DNA of 64,000 nucleotides from contig NZ_WBIS01000005.1 in assembly GCF_009749465.1 (NCBI RefSeq), forward strand, positions 1-64,000, written 5' to 3'. Origin of the DNA: Agromyces terreus. GTDB lineage: Bacteria; Actinomycetota; Actinomycetes; Actinomycetales; Microbacteriaceae. A program made the translations under genes and the position numbers. Positions 17,302 through 25,950 of the stretch are shown piece after piece; the first letter of the stretch is position 1; each line of letters starts with the position of its first letter. A model generated the notes under the pieces. It worked only from the letters and a program-made list of their open reading frames with translations. It had not been told where the DNA came from and did not search any database.

Positions 17302-17696
17302 GCCGGGTCACGATCCGGTTGACCGACTCCCCCATCAGCCGGGCCGGCTACTGGTGGGCCACCTGCGTCGGGTTCGTGTGGGGCTCGCTCTGGAGCACCG
17401 GCCGCGTGGAGCGCCGCAACGGGCTCTTCGTGTTCACGGGCATGCCGAAGTGGACGTTCGGGCGCGGCGGGTCCTGCGTGGGCCGGTGCTACCTGACCGC
17501 GAGCAACGACTCCGACACGGTGCTCGGCCACGAGGCCGTGCACGAGCAGCAGTGGCGCAAGTACGGCATGCTGCTGCCGGTGCTCTACCTGTTCGCCGGT
17601 CGCGACCCGCTGCGGAACCGGTTCGAGATCGAGGCCGGCCTCGAGGCGGGCGGGTACCTCCGCAAGCCCGCCCGGCCCCGATCTGCCCGGCCCTGA
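17298..17696 (+). CDS. Small protein with HExxH zinc-metallopeptidase-like motif
   Basis: 132 aa. The GTG start overlaps the stop of the flavoprotein gene (GTGA), so it is translationally coupled. Residues 78-83 are HEAVHE and a FEIEAGLEAGGY segment follows at about 109-120. The spacing HExxH then a Glu-rich block resembles zinc-peptidase-like proteins of the HExxH-Q-E type. Two hydrophobic stretches (about 16-32 and 91-100) may touch the membrane. Cys23, Cys60 and Cys64 are present. I do not know the family or function; catalytic activity is only a possibility. Confidence 0.7.
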   Translation: MSRVTIRLTDSPISRAGYWWATCVGFVWGSLWSTGRVERRNGLFVFTGMPKWTFGRGGSCVGRCYLTASNDSDTVLGHEAVHEQQWRKYGMLLPVLYLFAGRDPLRNRFEIEAGLEAGGYLRKPARPRSARP

Positions 17697-17721
17697 TCCG
17701 CCCTGCCCTGCCCTGCCCCAA

Positions 17722-17802
17722 CGCAATTCAGGATGACGCACGGCGCGTCGGGATCGACATCGGGCAGAACCCGGCGCGACACGCGCGCGAACCTGAATTG
17801 CG
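17722..17802. repeat. Long imperfect hairpin between convergent genes
   Basis: Outer arms CGCAATTCAGG (17722-17732) and CCTGAATTGCG (17792-17802) are perfectly complementary. The inner arms pair imperfectly (GGCGCGTCGGG against CCCGGCGCGAC). The AATT core is unusual in this GC-rich sequence. It may be a two-way terminator or a small mobile palindromic element. Confidence 0.65.
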
Positions 17803-17857
17803 AGGAGGCTCGGGGCCGGGGCTCGGGGCCGGGGCTCGGGACCGGGCGGGGAGGGCG

Positions 17858-18889
17858 CTACTCCGCGAGCGCGCCCGCGATGGACTCGATGAGCGCGGGC
17901 ATTCCGTCGGGCCACGTGAAGCTCAGCGCGGTGGGCGGCGAGACCGAGGAGACCGTGATCGGGTCGTAGACCTGCGCGACGCGGCCGGCGGCCACGGCGG
18001 AGATCGCCTGCGTCTCGGGCTTGGTCAGCAGCGTCTCGGCCGCCTCCTTCGAGCTCGAGTAGTTGACGACGAGATCGCTGCCGAGCTTGTCGAGCTGCTC
18101 GTAGCTCAGGTCGTAGTAGAAGCCGCCGTCGCTGGAGTCGAGCTCGGCGACGCTCGGGGCGACCTCGAGTCCGAGCTCGGTGAGCACCGCGACGCGCGGG
18201 TCGGCGGCCGTGTAGACCGACACGACGCCGTCGCCGTCCCAGATGCCAGCGAAGCTCTTGCCCGCGAACTCGGGGTGCGCGGCGGCCTCGTCGGCGAGGT
18301 AGGCGTCGATGTCGTCGAGCACGGCCTCGCCTTCGGCCTCGAGGCCGAGCGCACGGGCGGTGATCTCGATGTTCTCGTCCCATGCCGTGGTCCACGGGGC
18401 GTCGGGGTAGGCGACGACGGGCGCGATGTCGCTCAGGGTGTCGTACTGCTCCTCGGTGAGGCCCGAGTACGGCGCGAGGATGAGGTCGGGGGTCGCCTCG
18501 ATGAACTCCTCGTAGGGCACGCTCGCGCCGCCCTCGTCGTCGTTCAGCACGACGGGGTGCTCGATGCCGGCCTCGTCGTAGGCGCCCTCGACCCAGGGCA
18601 GCAGGTTGCCCTCGCCGACGGTCCAGCTCTGCTCGGCCACGGCCACCGGGTAGACGCCGACCGCGATCGCGGCCTCGGTGGAGCCCCAGCCCCAGGTGGC
18701 GACGCGCGCGGGAGCGGCCTCGACGACGGTCTCGCCGAAGGCGTGCTCGATCGTGATCGGGAAGCCCTCGCCCACGGCCGCGTCGGGGGCGGCGGAGGGT
18801 TCCTCCGAGGTGCCGGATGCGCAGGCGGTCAGGGTCAGGGCGGTGGCGGCGAGGCCGGCCAGGGCGATGAGCGGACGTCGAAGACGCAC
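17858..18889 (-). CDS. Ferric-siderophore ABC transporter, substrate-binding lipoprotein
   Basis: 343 aa. The signal peptide ends in the lipobox LTLTAC (Cys23). The mature part has the FepB/FhuD-type helical-backbone fold with ITIEHAFGETVVEAAPARVATWG near the start, the usual opening of iron-siderophore binding proteins. The GTG start follows GAGGAG with 6-nt spacing. It is the first protein to bind ferric siderophore outside the membrane. It has its own iron box (18918-18936) and lies downstream of, and on the same strand as, the permease/ATPase genes, so it can be transcribed alone at a higher level. Confidence 0.93.
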   Translation of the reverse strand: MRLRRPLIALAGLAATALTLTACASGTSEEPSAAPDAAVGEGFPITIEHAFGETVVEAAPARVATWGWGSTEAAIAVGVYPVAVAEQSWTVGEGNLLPWVEGAYDEAGIEHPVVLNDDEGGASVPYEEFIEATPDLILAPYSGLTEEQYDTLSDIAPVVAYPDAPWTTAWDENIEITARALGLEAEGEAVLDDIDAYLADEAAAHPEFAGKSFAGIWDGDGVVSVYTAADPRVAVLTELGLEVAPSVAELDSSDGGFYYDLSYEQLDKLGSDLVVNYSSSKEAAETLLTKPETQAISAVAAGRVAQVYDPITVSSVSPPTALSFTWPDGMPALIESIAGALAE

Positions 18890-18917
18890 GGAGAACTCCT
18901 CGGTTCAGTGATGGGAA

Positions 18918-18936
18918 TAAGGCAAGGCTAACCTAA
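18918..18936. promoter_or_regulatory. DtxR/IdeR-type iron box before the substrate-binding protein gene
   Basis: TAAGGCAAGGCTAACCTAA matches the DtxR/IdeR consensus TTAGGTTAGSCTAACCTAA at 16 of 19 positions. It lies about 30 bp upstream of the GTG start, where a bound repressor would block the promoter. It predicts repression by the iron-loaded regulator. Confidence 0.85.
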
Positions 18937-18975
18937 GCGCGAGTCGGGGGCGAAACGCGCGCGGTCACGGACGCG

Positions 18976-19824
18976 TCACGATCCGTCGGCTGCGTCCAGC
19001 GCGGCGGTGTGGAAGCGGCCGACCGGCACGATCATCGGCGACCCGGCGACCGGATCGGGGATGACGGATGCCTCGAGCGCGAACGCGCTCCGCACGGTCT
19101 CGGGGGTGAGCACGTCGGACGGCCGCCCCTCGGCGATGACCGCCCCCGCCGACATCACCACGAGGTGATCGGCGTACCTGGCGGCCAGGTTCAACTCGTG
19201 CAGCACCATGACGACGGTCGTGCCGCGCTCCCGGTTGAGCTCGGTGAGCAGGTCCAGCAGCTCGAGCTGATGCGTGACGTCGAGGTAGGTCGTGGGCTCG
19301 TCGAGGAGCACGATGTCGGTCTGCTGCGCGAGCACCATGGCGATCCACACCCGCTGCCGCTGGCCGCCCGAGAGCTCCTCGAGGCGGCGGTCGGCGAGAT
19401 CCGCGATGCCGGTCGCCGCGAGCGCCTCGGCGACGAAGCGGTCGTCGTCGCTGGAGTGGCGTCCGAACCAGCCCTGATGCGGGTAGCGCCCCCGGCCAAC
19501 GAGCTCCGCGACCCGCACGCCGTCTGGCGCGATCGAGGACTGCGGCAGCACGCCGACGCGACGCGCGAGGTCGCGACGCGGCATTTCGGCGACGTCGACG
19601 CCGTCGAGCACGACCCGCCCGCCCTCGAGGGGATGCAGGCGCGCGAACCCGCGCAGCAGGGTCGACTTGCCGCACGCGTTCGGCCCGACGACGGCCGTGA
19701 TGCGCCCGGTCGGGATCACGAGGTCGAGTCCGTCGATCACGCGTCGTCCGTCGTACCCGAGGCTGACGCCCTCGGCGGCGAGGCCGACCGGGGCCGACGA
19801 GGGGGCGGTTGCGTCAGGGCTCAT
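18976..19824 (-). CDS. Ferric-siderophore ABC transporter, ATP-binding protein
   Basis: 282 aa. Walker A GPNACGKST at about 47-55, Q-loop LPQSS, ABC signature LSGGQRQRV at about 150, Walker B DIVLLDEPTTYLD and switch His in VLHELN. It is the FecE/FepC-type energiser of iron-siderophore import. The ATG at 19822-19824 overlaps the stop of the preceding permease gene (ATGA). The expected partners are the two permeases just upstream. Confidence 0.96.
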   Translation of the reverse strand: MSPDATAPSSAPVGLAAEGVSLGYDGRRVIDGLDLVIPTGRITAVVGPNACGKSTLLRGFARLHPLEGGRVVLDGVDVAEMPRRDLARRVGVLPQSSIAPDGVRVAELVGRGRYPHQGWFGRHSSDDDRFVAEALAATGIADLADRRLEELSGGQRQRVWIAMVLAQQTDIVLLDEPTTYLDVTHQLELLDLLTELNRERGTTVVMVLHELNLAARYADHLVVMSAGAVIAEGRPSDVLTPETVRSAFALEASVIPDPVAGSPMIVPVGRFHTAALDAADGS

Positions 19825-20912
19825 GCGACGGCCTTCCTTCCGCTGCCGCGCCGCTCGGTGCGGGCGAGCAGCCACAACAGGTACGGGGCGCCGATGAGCC
19901 CGGTGACGATGCCGACCGGCGCGGTGAACTGGGGCAGGGCGAACTGCCCGATCACGTCGGAGCCGAGGGTCAGCACGGCGCCCGTCATGACCGAGGCCGT
20001 GAGCGCGGCGCTGCCGTCGTCGACGAGCCGCCGCGCGATGGCCGGGGCGATGAGCGCGACGAACGCGATGGGCCCGGCGACGGAGGTCGCGACCGCGATG
20101 AGCAGCACGGCGACCAGGAGCAGGATGCCGCGGCGCAGGCTCGAGCGGACGCCGAGCGAGGTCGCGTGGTCGTCGCCGAGCGCGAGCACCGGGAGCCCCC
20201 GCGAGACCAGGGCGACGAGGAGGCATCCGATCGTCACGCCGATCATGAGCAGCGCGAGCGCGTCGCCGCGCACGTCGGCGACGCTGCCGACGGTCCAGAG
20301 CAGGGCCGCCTGCGCCTGCCGGACCTCGGCGCGGGCGAGCAGCCAGGCGATGAGCGAGCCGCAGACGTAGGCGAGCCCGACGCCGACGAGCACGAAGCGG
20401 ATGCCGTGCAGTCCCTGCCGCCAGGCCGTCGCCCAGATGACGGCCGCGACCGCGATGCCGCCCGCGAGGGCGAAGCCCGACACCACGGCGCCCGCGAGGC
20501 CGAGGCCGAGGATCGCCCAGACGGCGCCGAGGCTCGCGCCGGCCGAGACGCCGAGGATGTCGGGGCTCGCGAGCGGATTGCGGAGCACGGCCTGGAAGAC
20601 CGCTCCCGCGAGGCCGAACGCCGCCCCGACGAACAGCGCGGCGAGGATGCGCGGCAGCCGGAGCGTGAAGACGACGAGGTTCTCGGTTCGGTCGCCCTGC
20701 CCGAACAGGGTCGCGAGCACCCGATCGGGCGTGAGGCTCGCGGCGCCCGACGAGAGGGCGATCACGGCGAAGACGGCCGCGACCACGGTGCCGATGCCCA
20801 GGGTCAGCGCGAGGCGCATGCGGTTGCGGCGGCGCACCGCGGCGACGCCCGCCCGCACGTCGGCGAGGTCCGCGGCGGGTCGCGTCGTGGCATCCGTCGT
20901 CATCGCCATCAC
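19821..20912 (-). CDS. FecCD-family iron-siderophore permease (second)
   Basis: 363 aa, about nine to ten membrane helices, with the family block LRLPRILAALFVGAAFGLAG and the cytoplasmic LGDDHATSLGV coupling loop that contacts the ATPase. A GTG start at 20910-20912 overlaps the previous stop (GTGA); ATGs at 20909 and 20903 are alternatives one and three codons inside. It forms a heterodimeric channel with the product of 20909-22027. Confidence 0.95.
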   Translation of the reverse strand: MMAMTTDATTRPAADLADVRAGVAAVRRRNRMRLALTLGIGTVVAAVFAVIALSSGAASLTPDRVLATLFGQGDRTENLVVFTLRLPRILAALFVGAAFGLAGAVFQAVLRNPLASPDILGVSAGASLGAVWAILGLGLAGAVVSGFALAGGIAVAAVIWATAWRQGLHGIRFVLVGVGLAYVCGSLIAWLLARAEVRQAQAALLWTVGSVADVRGDALALLMIGVTIGCLLVALVSRGLPVLALGDDHATSLGVRSSLRRGILLLVAVLLIAVATSVAGPIAFVALIAPAIARRLVDDGSAALTASVMTGAVLTLGSDVIGQFALPQFTAPVGIVTGLIGAPYLLWLLARTERRGSGRKAVA

Positions 20913-22027
20913 AGACCCGCCACGTTCCTGCTGCGCGCGATCGCGATGAGCACCGGAGCACCGAGGAAGGCGGCGACGACCCCCGCCTCGAGTTCGGAGT
21001 TCGGCACGATGAGGCGGCCGATGACGTCGGCGGCGAGCAGCATGACGGGGCCGAGCAGCAGCGCGGTCGGCATGATCCAGCGGTAGTCGCTGCCCACGAG
21101 CCGGCGCGCCGCGTGCGGGACCACGAGGCCGACGAGCGCGATCGGCCCGGCGAGGGCGGTCGCGGTGCCGCAGAGGAGCACGAGCGCCAGGCCCGCGACG
21201 GCGCGCGTGGTGCCGACGCGCTGTCCGAGCGAATTCGCCACGTCGTCGCCGAGGGCGATCAGGTTCAGCCGGTTCGCGAGCACGAAGGCGATGACCGCGC
21301 CCAGGAGGATGAACGGCCAGAGCACCGCGGCGACCTCGAGGCCGCGACCGGTGAGCGAGCCGACGGCCCAGAACCGGTACTGGTTGAAGGCGTCGACGTC
21401 GCGGAGGAGCACGAGCGCGATGAGCGGCGTGATGAACGCGGTCACCGCGGCGCCCACGAGGGCGAGGCGGACGGGCTGGCCGCGCCCGATGGAGAAGACG
21501 ACGGCGGCCGCCGCCGCGGCGCCGCCGAACGCGAACCAGATGTACTCGAGCGGCGCGCTCACCCCGAGGAAGGAGATCGCGAGCACGACCGCGAGCGAGG
21601 CGCCCGAGTTCAGCCCGAGCAGGCCCGGGTCGGCGATGGGGTTGCGGGTGACGCCCTGGATGAGGGTGCCCGCGAGCCCGAGCGCCACCCCCGCGAGCAG
21701 GCCGATGACCGTGCGGGGCACGCGCAGCTGCCAGACGACGTTGTGGTCGGCGTTCGCGGCGTCGGGGCCGATGACGGCCTGCCAGACCACGGCCGGGTCG
21801 ATGGACCGCACGCCGAAGGCGAGGCTCGCGGCCACGATCGCGAGCAGCGCGAGCGTGCAGGCGGCCAGCACGGCGAGCGCGCGGGCGGTGCCGACGCGCC
21901 GCGGGCGGCGGCGTGCGCCGTCGCGCCCACCCGACCGACCGGTGCCGCCGGAGCTCCGGCCCGCTGCGGGCGCCTCCGGCACGAGCGAACCGGCCGTGCG
22001 GCCCGTCGCGGAATGCGGGACGCTCAC
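20909..22027 (-). CDS. FecCD-family iron-siderophore permease (first)
   Basis: 372 aa. A basic, Gly/Arg-rich cytoplasmic N-terminus (about 1-48) precedes the membrane part. Family marks are LRVPRTVIGLLAGVALGLAG, the NSGASLAVVLAI segment and the coupling loop LGDDVANSLGQ. The GTG start at 22025-22027 overlaps the SIP stop codon (GTGA). The frame stays open further upstream, but that is shadow sequence of the SIP gene. Confidence 0.94.
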   Translation of the reverse strand: MSVPHSATGRTAGSLVPEAPAAGRSSGGTGRSGGRDGARRRPRRVGTARALAVLAACTLALLAIVAASLAFGVRSIDPAVVWQAVIGPDAANADHNVVWQLRVPRTVIGLLAGVALGLAGTLIQGVTRNPIADPGLLGLNSGASLAVVLAISFLGVSAPLEYIWFAFGGAAAAAAVVFSIGRGQPVRLALVGAAVTAFITPLIALVLLRDVDAFNQYRFWAVGSLTGRGLEVAAVLWPFILLGAVIAFVLANRLNLIALGDDVANSLGQRVGTTRAVAGLALVLLCGTATALAGPIALVGLVVPHAARRLVGSDYRWIMPTALLLGPVMLLAADVIGRLIVPNSELEAGVVAAFLGAPVLIAIARSRNVAGL

Positions 22028-22995
22028 TCGAGTTCGGCTCGTCCGCGGCGCCAGTAGCCCATGAACGCGACCTGTCGCCGGTCGAGACCGGCCTCGCGCA
22101 CCAGGAAGCGTCGGAGCCCGGTGATGACGGATGCCTCGCCCGCGAGCCAGGCGTAGCACGCGCCGTCGAGGCTCTGGCCCTCCGGCACGTCCCACAGCGC
22201 GGTGTCGGGCAGATCGGCGCGCTCGGCCTCGGCGAGCGCCGCGGCGGCCGCGTCGCCGCCCGCCCGGCTCACGCCGAGATCGGCGAGGTGGCGCACGACC
22301 CAGTCGCGCACGGCCGGCGCGAGGAGTTCGCCGTGGGCCGCGGACACCGCGTCGTGGTCGGCCCCCCTGGCCAGCCACGTCACCCGGATGCCGGCCGGGG
22401 CGCGCACCTCGAGGCGGTCGCCGGCCGTCGGGACCTCGAGGAAGGCCGCCCCCGAGGCATCCGCCGGGAGGGACTCGAGGATCGCGCAGATGGCGGGCAC
22501 CGCGGTCTCGTCGCCCGCGAGGAGGAGCGTGTCGACCTCGCCCGGACGCCAGTCGATGCCGGTGGCTCGGGCGGGGCCGAACTCGTCGGGGCCGATGATG
22601 ACGATCTCGTCGCCGGGGCGTGCGCGCGAGGCCCACGCCGAGGCGGGGCCGCCGTCGCCGTGCCCGGCGAAGACGACGTCGACCTCGCGCGCGTCGGGCC
22701 GGACGGCGCGCACCGTGTAGGTGCGGAACGGGTTGCGGCGCTCGCCCGGCAGCTCGCGCCACATCGGGTACCACTGCTCGCCGTCGGGGAACGAGGCGAA
22801 GCCGTCGGACTCGAGCGGCAGCACGATCTTCACGCGCTGGTCGAGGCCGGCGGTGCCGAAGTCGGCGAGGTCGTCGCCCGTGAAGGTGATGCTCGTGAAC
22901 GTGGGCGAGAGCCGTTCGACGCGAGCGACCTCGACGCGGAAGTTGCGGTACGCGGGGCGCACCCTGGGCGCAACGCCGGCAGTTGAGGTAAGCAT
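22024..22995 (-). CDS. Siderophore-interacting protein (SIP/ViuB family, FAD-dependent ferric reductase)
   Basis: 323 aa. An N-terminal FAD-binding barrel with FRVEVARVERLSPTFTSITF and the flavin motif RTYTVR (about 90), an NAD(P)H-binding domain (DTLLLAGDETAVPAI) and the C-terminal SIP segment with AWLAGEASVI and GYWRRG. The family reduces ferric siderophores in the cytoplasm to release iron. It is the first gene of a four-gene coupled operon with two permeases and the ATPase. The start codon lies inside the iron box and 6 nt after a -10 (CAGACT), which predicts a leaderless, iron-repressed message. Confidence 0.95.
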   Translation of the reverse strand: MLTSTAGVAPRVRPAYRNFRVEVARVERLSPTFTSITFTGDDLADFGTAGLDQRVKIVLPLESDGFASFPDGEQWYPMWRELPGERRNPFRTYTVRAVRPDAREVDVVFAGHGDGGPASAWASRARPGDEIVIIGPDEFGPARATGIDWRPGEVDTLLLAGDETAVPAICAILESLPADASGAAFLEVPTAGDRLEVRAPAGIRVTWLARGADHDAVSAAHGELLAPAVRDWVVRHLADLGVSRAGGDAAAAALAEAERADLPDTALWDVPEGQSLDGACYAWLAGEASVITGLRRFLVREAGLDRRQVAFMGYWRRGRAELE

Positions 22996-23007
22996 TACCT
23001 AAGTCTG
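22984..23007. promoter_or_regulatory. Iron box and -10 overlapping the SIP start codon
   Basis: TGAGGTAAGCATTACCTAA (22984-23002) fits the DtxR/IdeR consensus at 15 of 19 positions. On the minus strand CAGACT (23007-23002) is a -10 candidate and ATG (22995-22993) lies inside the box. Repressor binding would cover the transcription and translation start together. Confidence 0.8.
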
Positions 23008-23059
23008 ACATACGGGCGCGGGCGGCCCGAATCAGCGCGTCGCGCGGTCGACCCGCAGG

Positions 23060-24481
23060 TCACCAGACGGGCGGATGCCTCGGCTCGCGCCGCAACCGCC
23101 GCTCGAGGTGCGCCGCGATCGAGAAGAGCGTCGCCTCCCCGCCCGGACGCCCGATGAGCTGCACCCCCATGGGGGCGCCGTCGGCGGTGAACTCCACGGG
23201 CACGGTCACGGCGGGCAGCCCCGACACGTTGACGAACGAGGTGAACGGCGTGTACTGCACCTGCTGCGCGAAATTGCGCTCGCCGTCGTCGGCGTCGTAC
23301 CAGCCGACCGGCCGAGGCGTCATCGCCAGGGCGGGCGAGAGCACGGCGTCGTACGGCGCGAACCTCGCGATGACGCGACGCTCGTACTCGGCGAGCCAGG
23401 AGAGCGACTCGGCGAGCTGCCGCGCGGGCAGTGCCCGCCCGCGCTCGAGGAGCCACTGCGTGAGGGGCTCGAGCAGCGCGAGCCGCTCCCCCTCGACCGG
23501 GATCGAGGCCGCACCGGCCTGCCAGATCGTGCGGAACGCGGGCGCGTAGCCGGGCTCGGGCGCCGGCGGGATCAGCTCGATCCCGTGACGGCCCGCGTCG
23601 AGCACCGCGACGGCGCGGTCGAGCGCCGACCGCGCCTCGGGCGCGACGACGATGTCGTACGCGTCGTCCCACGGCGAATCGCCCAGCACGCCGATCTGGA
23701 AGCGCCCCTCCCCGCGGATCGCGGCGCCGAGGTACGGCCCGTCGTCGCCGGGCGCCCGCACCGAGGAGCGATGCCGCGCGGGATACCCGGTCGGTGCGAT
23801 GAGCCCGTCGAGCAGGAGCGCCGCATCGGCGACGGTGCGCCCGATCGCGCCGACCACGCCGAGCCCGGCGAGGCTCGCGAGCCCCGATCCGCTCGGCACG
23901 CGGCCGCGCGACGGCTTCACGCCCACGAGCCCGCACGCCGCGGCCGGGATGCGGATCGATCCGCCGCCGTCGGAGCCCGGGGCGAAGGGCAGCATGCCCG
24001 ACGCGACGGCCGCCGCCGCGCCCCCGCTCGAGCCGCCAGCGCCGAGCGTCGGATCCCACGGGTTGCGCGTCGGACGCCCGACGAGCGCCTCGGTGTACGA
24101 GGGCAGGCCGAACTCGGGGGTCGCGGTCTTGCCGAGGCTCACCGCGCCGGCATCGTCGACGGCCTGCACGGTCTCGTCGGAGGCATCCGGCACGAAGCCC
24201 GAGAACGCACGCGACCCGAAGGCCGTCGGCACCCCGGCCCGCGGATGCAGATCCTTGTCGCCGAGCGGCATGCCCCACAGCGGGGCCGGTCTCGGCACCT
24301 CGGCCGCCACCGCCGCGGCCCGTTCGAGCGCCCGCTCGGGCGTCACCGTCGCGAAGGCGCCGAGCTCGGGATCGAGGCGCTCGATGCGCGCCAGGTAGTG
24401 CGCCGCGACCTCGACCGGCGACACCTCCCCGCGCTGCAGCAGCTGGTGCAGTTCGAGGGCCGTGTGCTCGTGCAGTTCCAC
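23060..24481 (-). CDS. Amidase (amidase-signature family)
   Basis: 473 aa. The Ser-cisSer-Lys triad can be placed: K76 in PLGDKDL, S151 in GGSSGGAAAAVA and S175 in DGGGSIRIPA. The glycine-rich signature and length fit AS-family amidases, which hydrolyse carboxamides of varied size. The substrate is unknown and no GatB/GatA partner is nearby, so this is not the tRNA amidotransferase subunit. The GTG start at 24479-24481 lies 6 nt after the -10 TAGGCT; no ribosome-binding site is seen, as expected for a leaderless message. Confidence 0.92.
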   Translation of the reverse strand: MELHEHTALELHQLLQRGEVSPVEVAAHYLARIERLDPELGAFATVTPERALERAAAVAAEVPRPAPLWGMPLGDKDLHPRAGVPTAFGSRAFSGFVPDASDETVQAVDDAGAVSLGKTATPEFGLPSYTEALVGRPTRNPWDPTLGAGGSSGGAAAAVASGMLPFAPGSDGGGSIRIPAAACGLVGVKPSRGRVPSGSGLASLAGLGVVGAIGRTVADAALLLDGLIAPTGYPARHRSSVRAPGDDGPYLGAAIRGEGRFQIGVLGDSPWDDAYDIVVAPEARSALDRAVAVLDAGRHGIELIPPAPEPGYAPAFRTIWQAGAASIPVEGERLALLEPLTQWLLERGRALPARQLAESLSWLAEYERRVIARFAPYDAVLSPALAMTPRPVGWYDADDGERNFAQQVQYTPFTSFVNVSGLPAVTVPVEFTADGAPMGVQLIGRPGGEATLFSIAAHLERRLRREPRHPPVW

Positions 24482-24487
24482 GGCTCG

Positions 24488-24522
24488 AGCCTACGGCTCC
24501 TGCGGCGCCCGACGGATAGCAT
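24488..24522. promoter_or_regulatory. Divergent -10 elements of the amidase and the 24529 membrane protein
   Basis: Minus strand TAGGCT (24488-24493), 6 nt before the amidase GTG. Plus strand TAGCAT (24517-24522), 6 nt before the GTG at 24529. The 47-bp gap serves both genes. Confidence 0.5.
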
Positions 24523-24528
24523 GACCCC

Positions 24529-25173
24529 GTGCGCAGGAATCCGGTGGTGGCCCACGTCATCGACTCGATCACGCGGCATCCGCTCGTCTGGGGTGTGGCG
24601 TGGAGCCTCGTGTTCGGCGCCGCACTCCTCGTCGCGGTGTCACTCGACTGGCACGGACTGATCGACTGGCTCCTGATCGGCCTGCTCGTGCTGCCGTCGA
24701 CGTTCGCGACCGTGCTCGTGCTCGCCGCGACCCCACGGTCGCACTTCGAGGAGATGAGCTCGGTGTTCTCGCACTTCTTCGTGCGATATCTCGCGCTCGT
24801 GTTCGGACTGGCCGCGTGGGGCCTGTCGGTGGTCGTCGGGGCCGCGATCTCGCAGTCGATCCAGCTCGCGGCCGAGCAGCGCGAAGACGAGATCATCGGC
24901 ATCGGCCTCGACCTCATGCTCGTCGTCGTACCGGTCGTGGCCGCGGTGCTCTGGGCGGCGTTCGTGCTTCGCTGCGCGTGGTTCCTCGTGAGGGTGCGCG
25001 GTTGGGCCGAGGTGCCGAAGGGCGACCGCGTGCCGGCGAGCCTGTTCGAGGCCCGGCCGGCCGTGCGCCGCATCGTGATCGGGCTCGCGCATCCCGCGCT
25101 CTTCGCGGCGACGGGCCTCGTCGTGGCGCTCGCGGGTCCGCCAGCTGCCGGCACGCTCGAGATCACCTTCTGA
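24529..25173 (+). CDS. Conserved-looking membrane protein of unknown function
   Basis: 214 aa with about five hydrophobic helices (about 21-40, 46-67, 85-108, 128-153, 187-206). A short loop AATPRSHFEEMSSVF follows the second helix, and a cytoplasmic stretch VRVRGWAEVPKGDRVPAS precedes the last. No motif was recognised. The GTG start is supported by a -10 hexamer 6 nt upstream. It is divergent from the amidase and convergent with the acetyltransferase, so it stands alone. Confidence 0.75.
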   Translation: MRRNPVVAHVIDSITRHPLVWGVAWSLVFGAALLVAVSLDWHGLIDWLLIGLLVLPSTFATVLVLAATPRSHFEEMSSVFSHFFVRYLALVFGLAAWGLSVVVGAAISQSIQLAAEQREDEIIGIGLDLMLVVVPVVAAVLWAAFVLRCAWFLVRVRGWAEVPKGDRVPASLFEARPAVRRIVIGLAHPALFAATGLVVALAGPPAAGTLEITF

Positions 25174-25232
25174 CGACTCGCCGGTTCACCGGCCTCATCG
25201 GATGCCGGCGCAGCTGCCGCGGACCCGCCGCC

Positions 25233-25811
25233 CTACTTCAGCGTCTTCTGCAAGAGCACGGTGCCGAGCCAGCGGTCGAACTTGAAGCCGACCCGCCCCA
25301 TGCGGCCGATCTCGACGAAGCCGAACTTCTCGTGCAGGGCGATCGAGGCCTCGGCGCCCTGGTCGGCGACCACCGCGATGATCTCCTTCAGGCCCGCCGC
25401 CTTCGACCGGTCGATGAGCTCGGCGAGCAGCGCGCGCCCGAGCCCCTTGCCGGACGCCGCGGGGCCCAGGTAGATCGAGTTCTCGACGGTGAAGCGGTAG
25501 GCGCGCTTCTGCTTCCAGGGCGAGACCAGCGCGTACCCGAGCAGCTGCCCCGACGGCGCCTCGGCGACGAGGAAGGGCATGCCCAGCTTGTGGAGGTACG
25601 CGAACTTCGCCTTCCACTCGCGGAGGGTCATCGCGTCCTCGTCGAAGGTGACGGTCGAGTTCGCGACGTAGTAGTTGTAGATCTCGCGCACGGCCGGCAG
25701 ATCGGCCGGGACCGCGTCTCGCAGCCGGTAGGCGAACGGCGCCTCGGCCGGCGGTGCCTTGCGCAGGTGCGGCGGCAGTGTGCGACGCTGCTGGTATTCC
25801 TCCTCGAGCAT
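25233..25811 (-). CDS. GNAT-family N-acetyltransferase (phosphinothricin acetyltransferase-like)
   Basis: 192 aa. Acetyl-CoA binding is indicated by YLGPAASGKGLGRALLAELI (the R/QxxGxG/A loop), with the family opening RDAVPADLPAVREIYNYYV and the late IALHEKFGFVEIGRMGRVGFK, all typical of the Pat/Bar/MnaT group that acetylates phosphinothricin, methionine derivatives or similar amines. The natural substrate is unknown. The ATG at 25809-25811 lies 7 nt after TAAGGT, a -10 hexamer; the frame is open further upstream but without support. Confidence 0.9.
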   Translation of the reverse strand: MLEEEYQQRRTLPPHLRKAPPAEAPFAYRLRDAVPADLPAVREIYNYYVANSTVTFDEDAMTLREWKAKFAYLHKLGMPFLVAEAPSGQLLGYALVSPWKQKRAYRFTVENSIYLGPAASGKGLGRALLAELIDRSKAAGLKEIIAVVADQGAEASIALHEKFGFVEIGRMGRVGFKFDRWLGTVLLQKTLK

Positions 25812-25950
25812 GGCGACCACCTTACGCCGGGCGTGTTGCGAGCGGATGTCGCGGGCGAGCGGATGCCGCGGGCGAGCGGATGCCGCGGGTGTCAGGCCGA
25901 GCCGACGCCGGGCATGACCCGCCCCGGCCCCCTCGAGGCCGTCGCCAGCA

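Noticed and set aside
25855-25890. Insertion-sequence end
   Set aside because: Only two short direct copies of a GC-rich word are present; no transposase frame or terminal inverted repeat.
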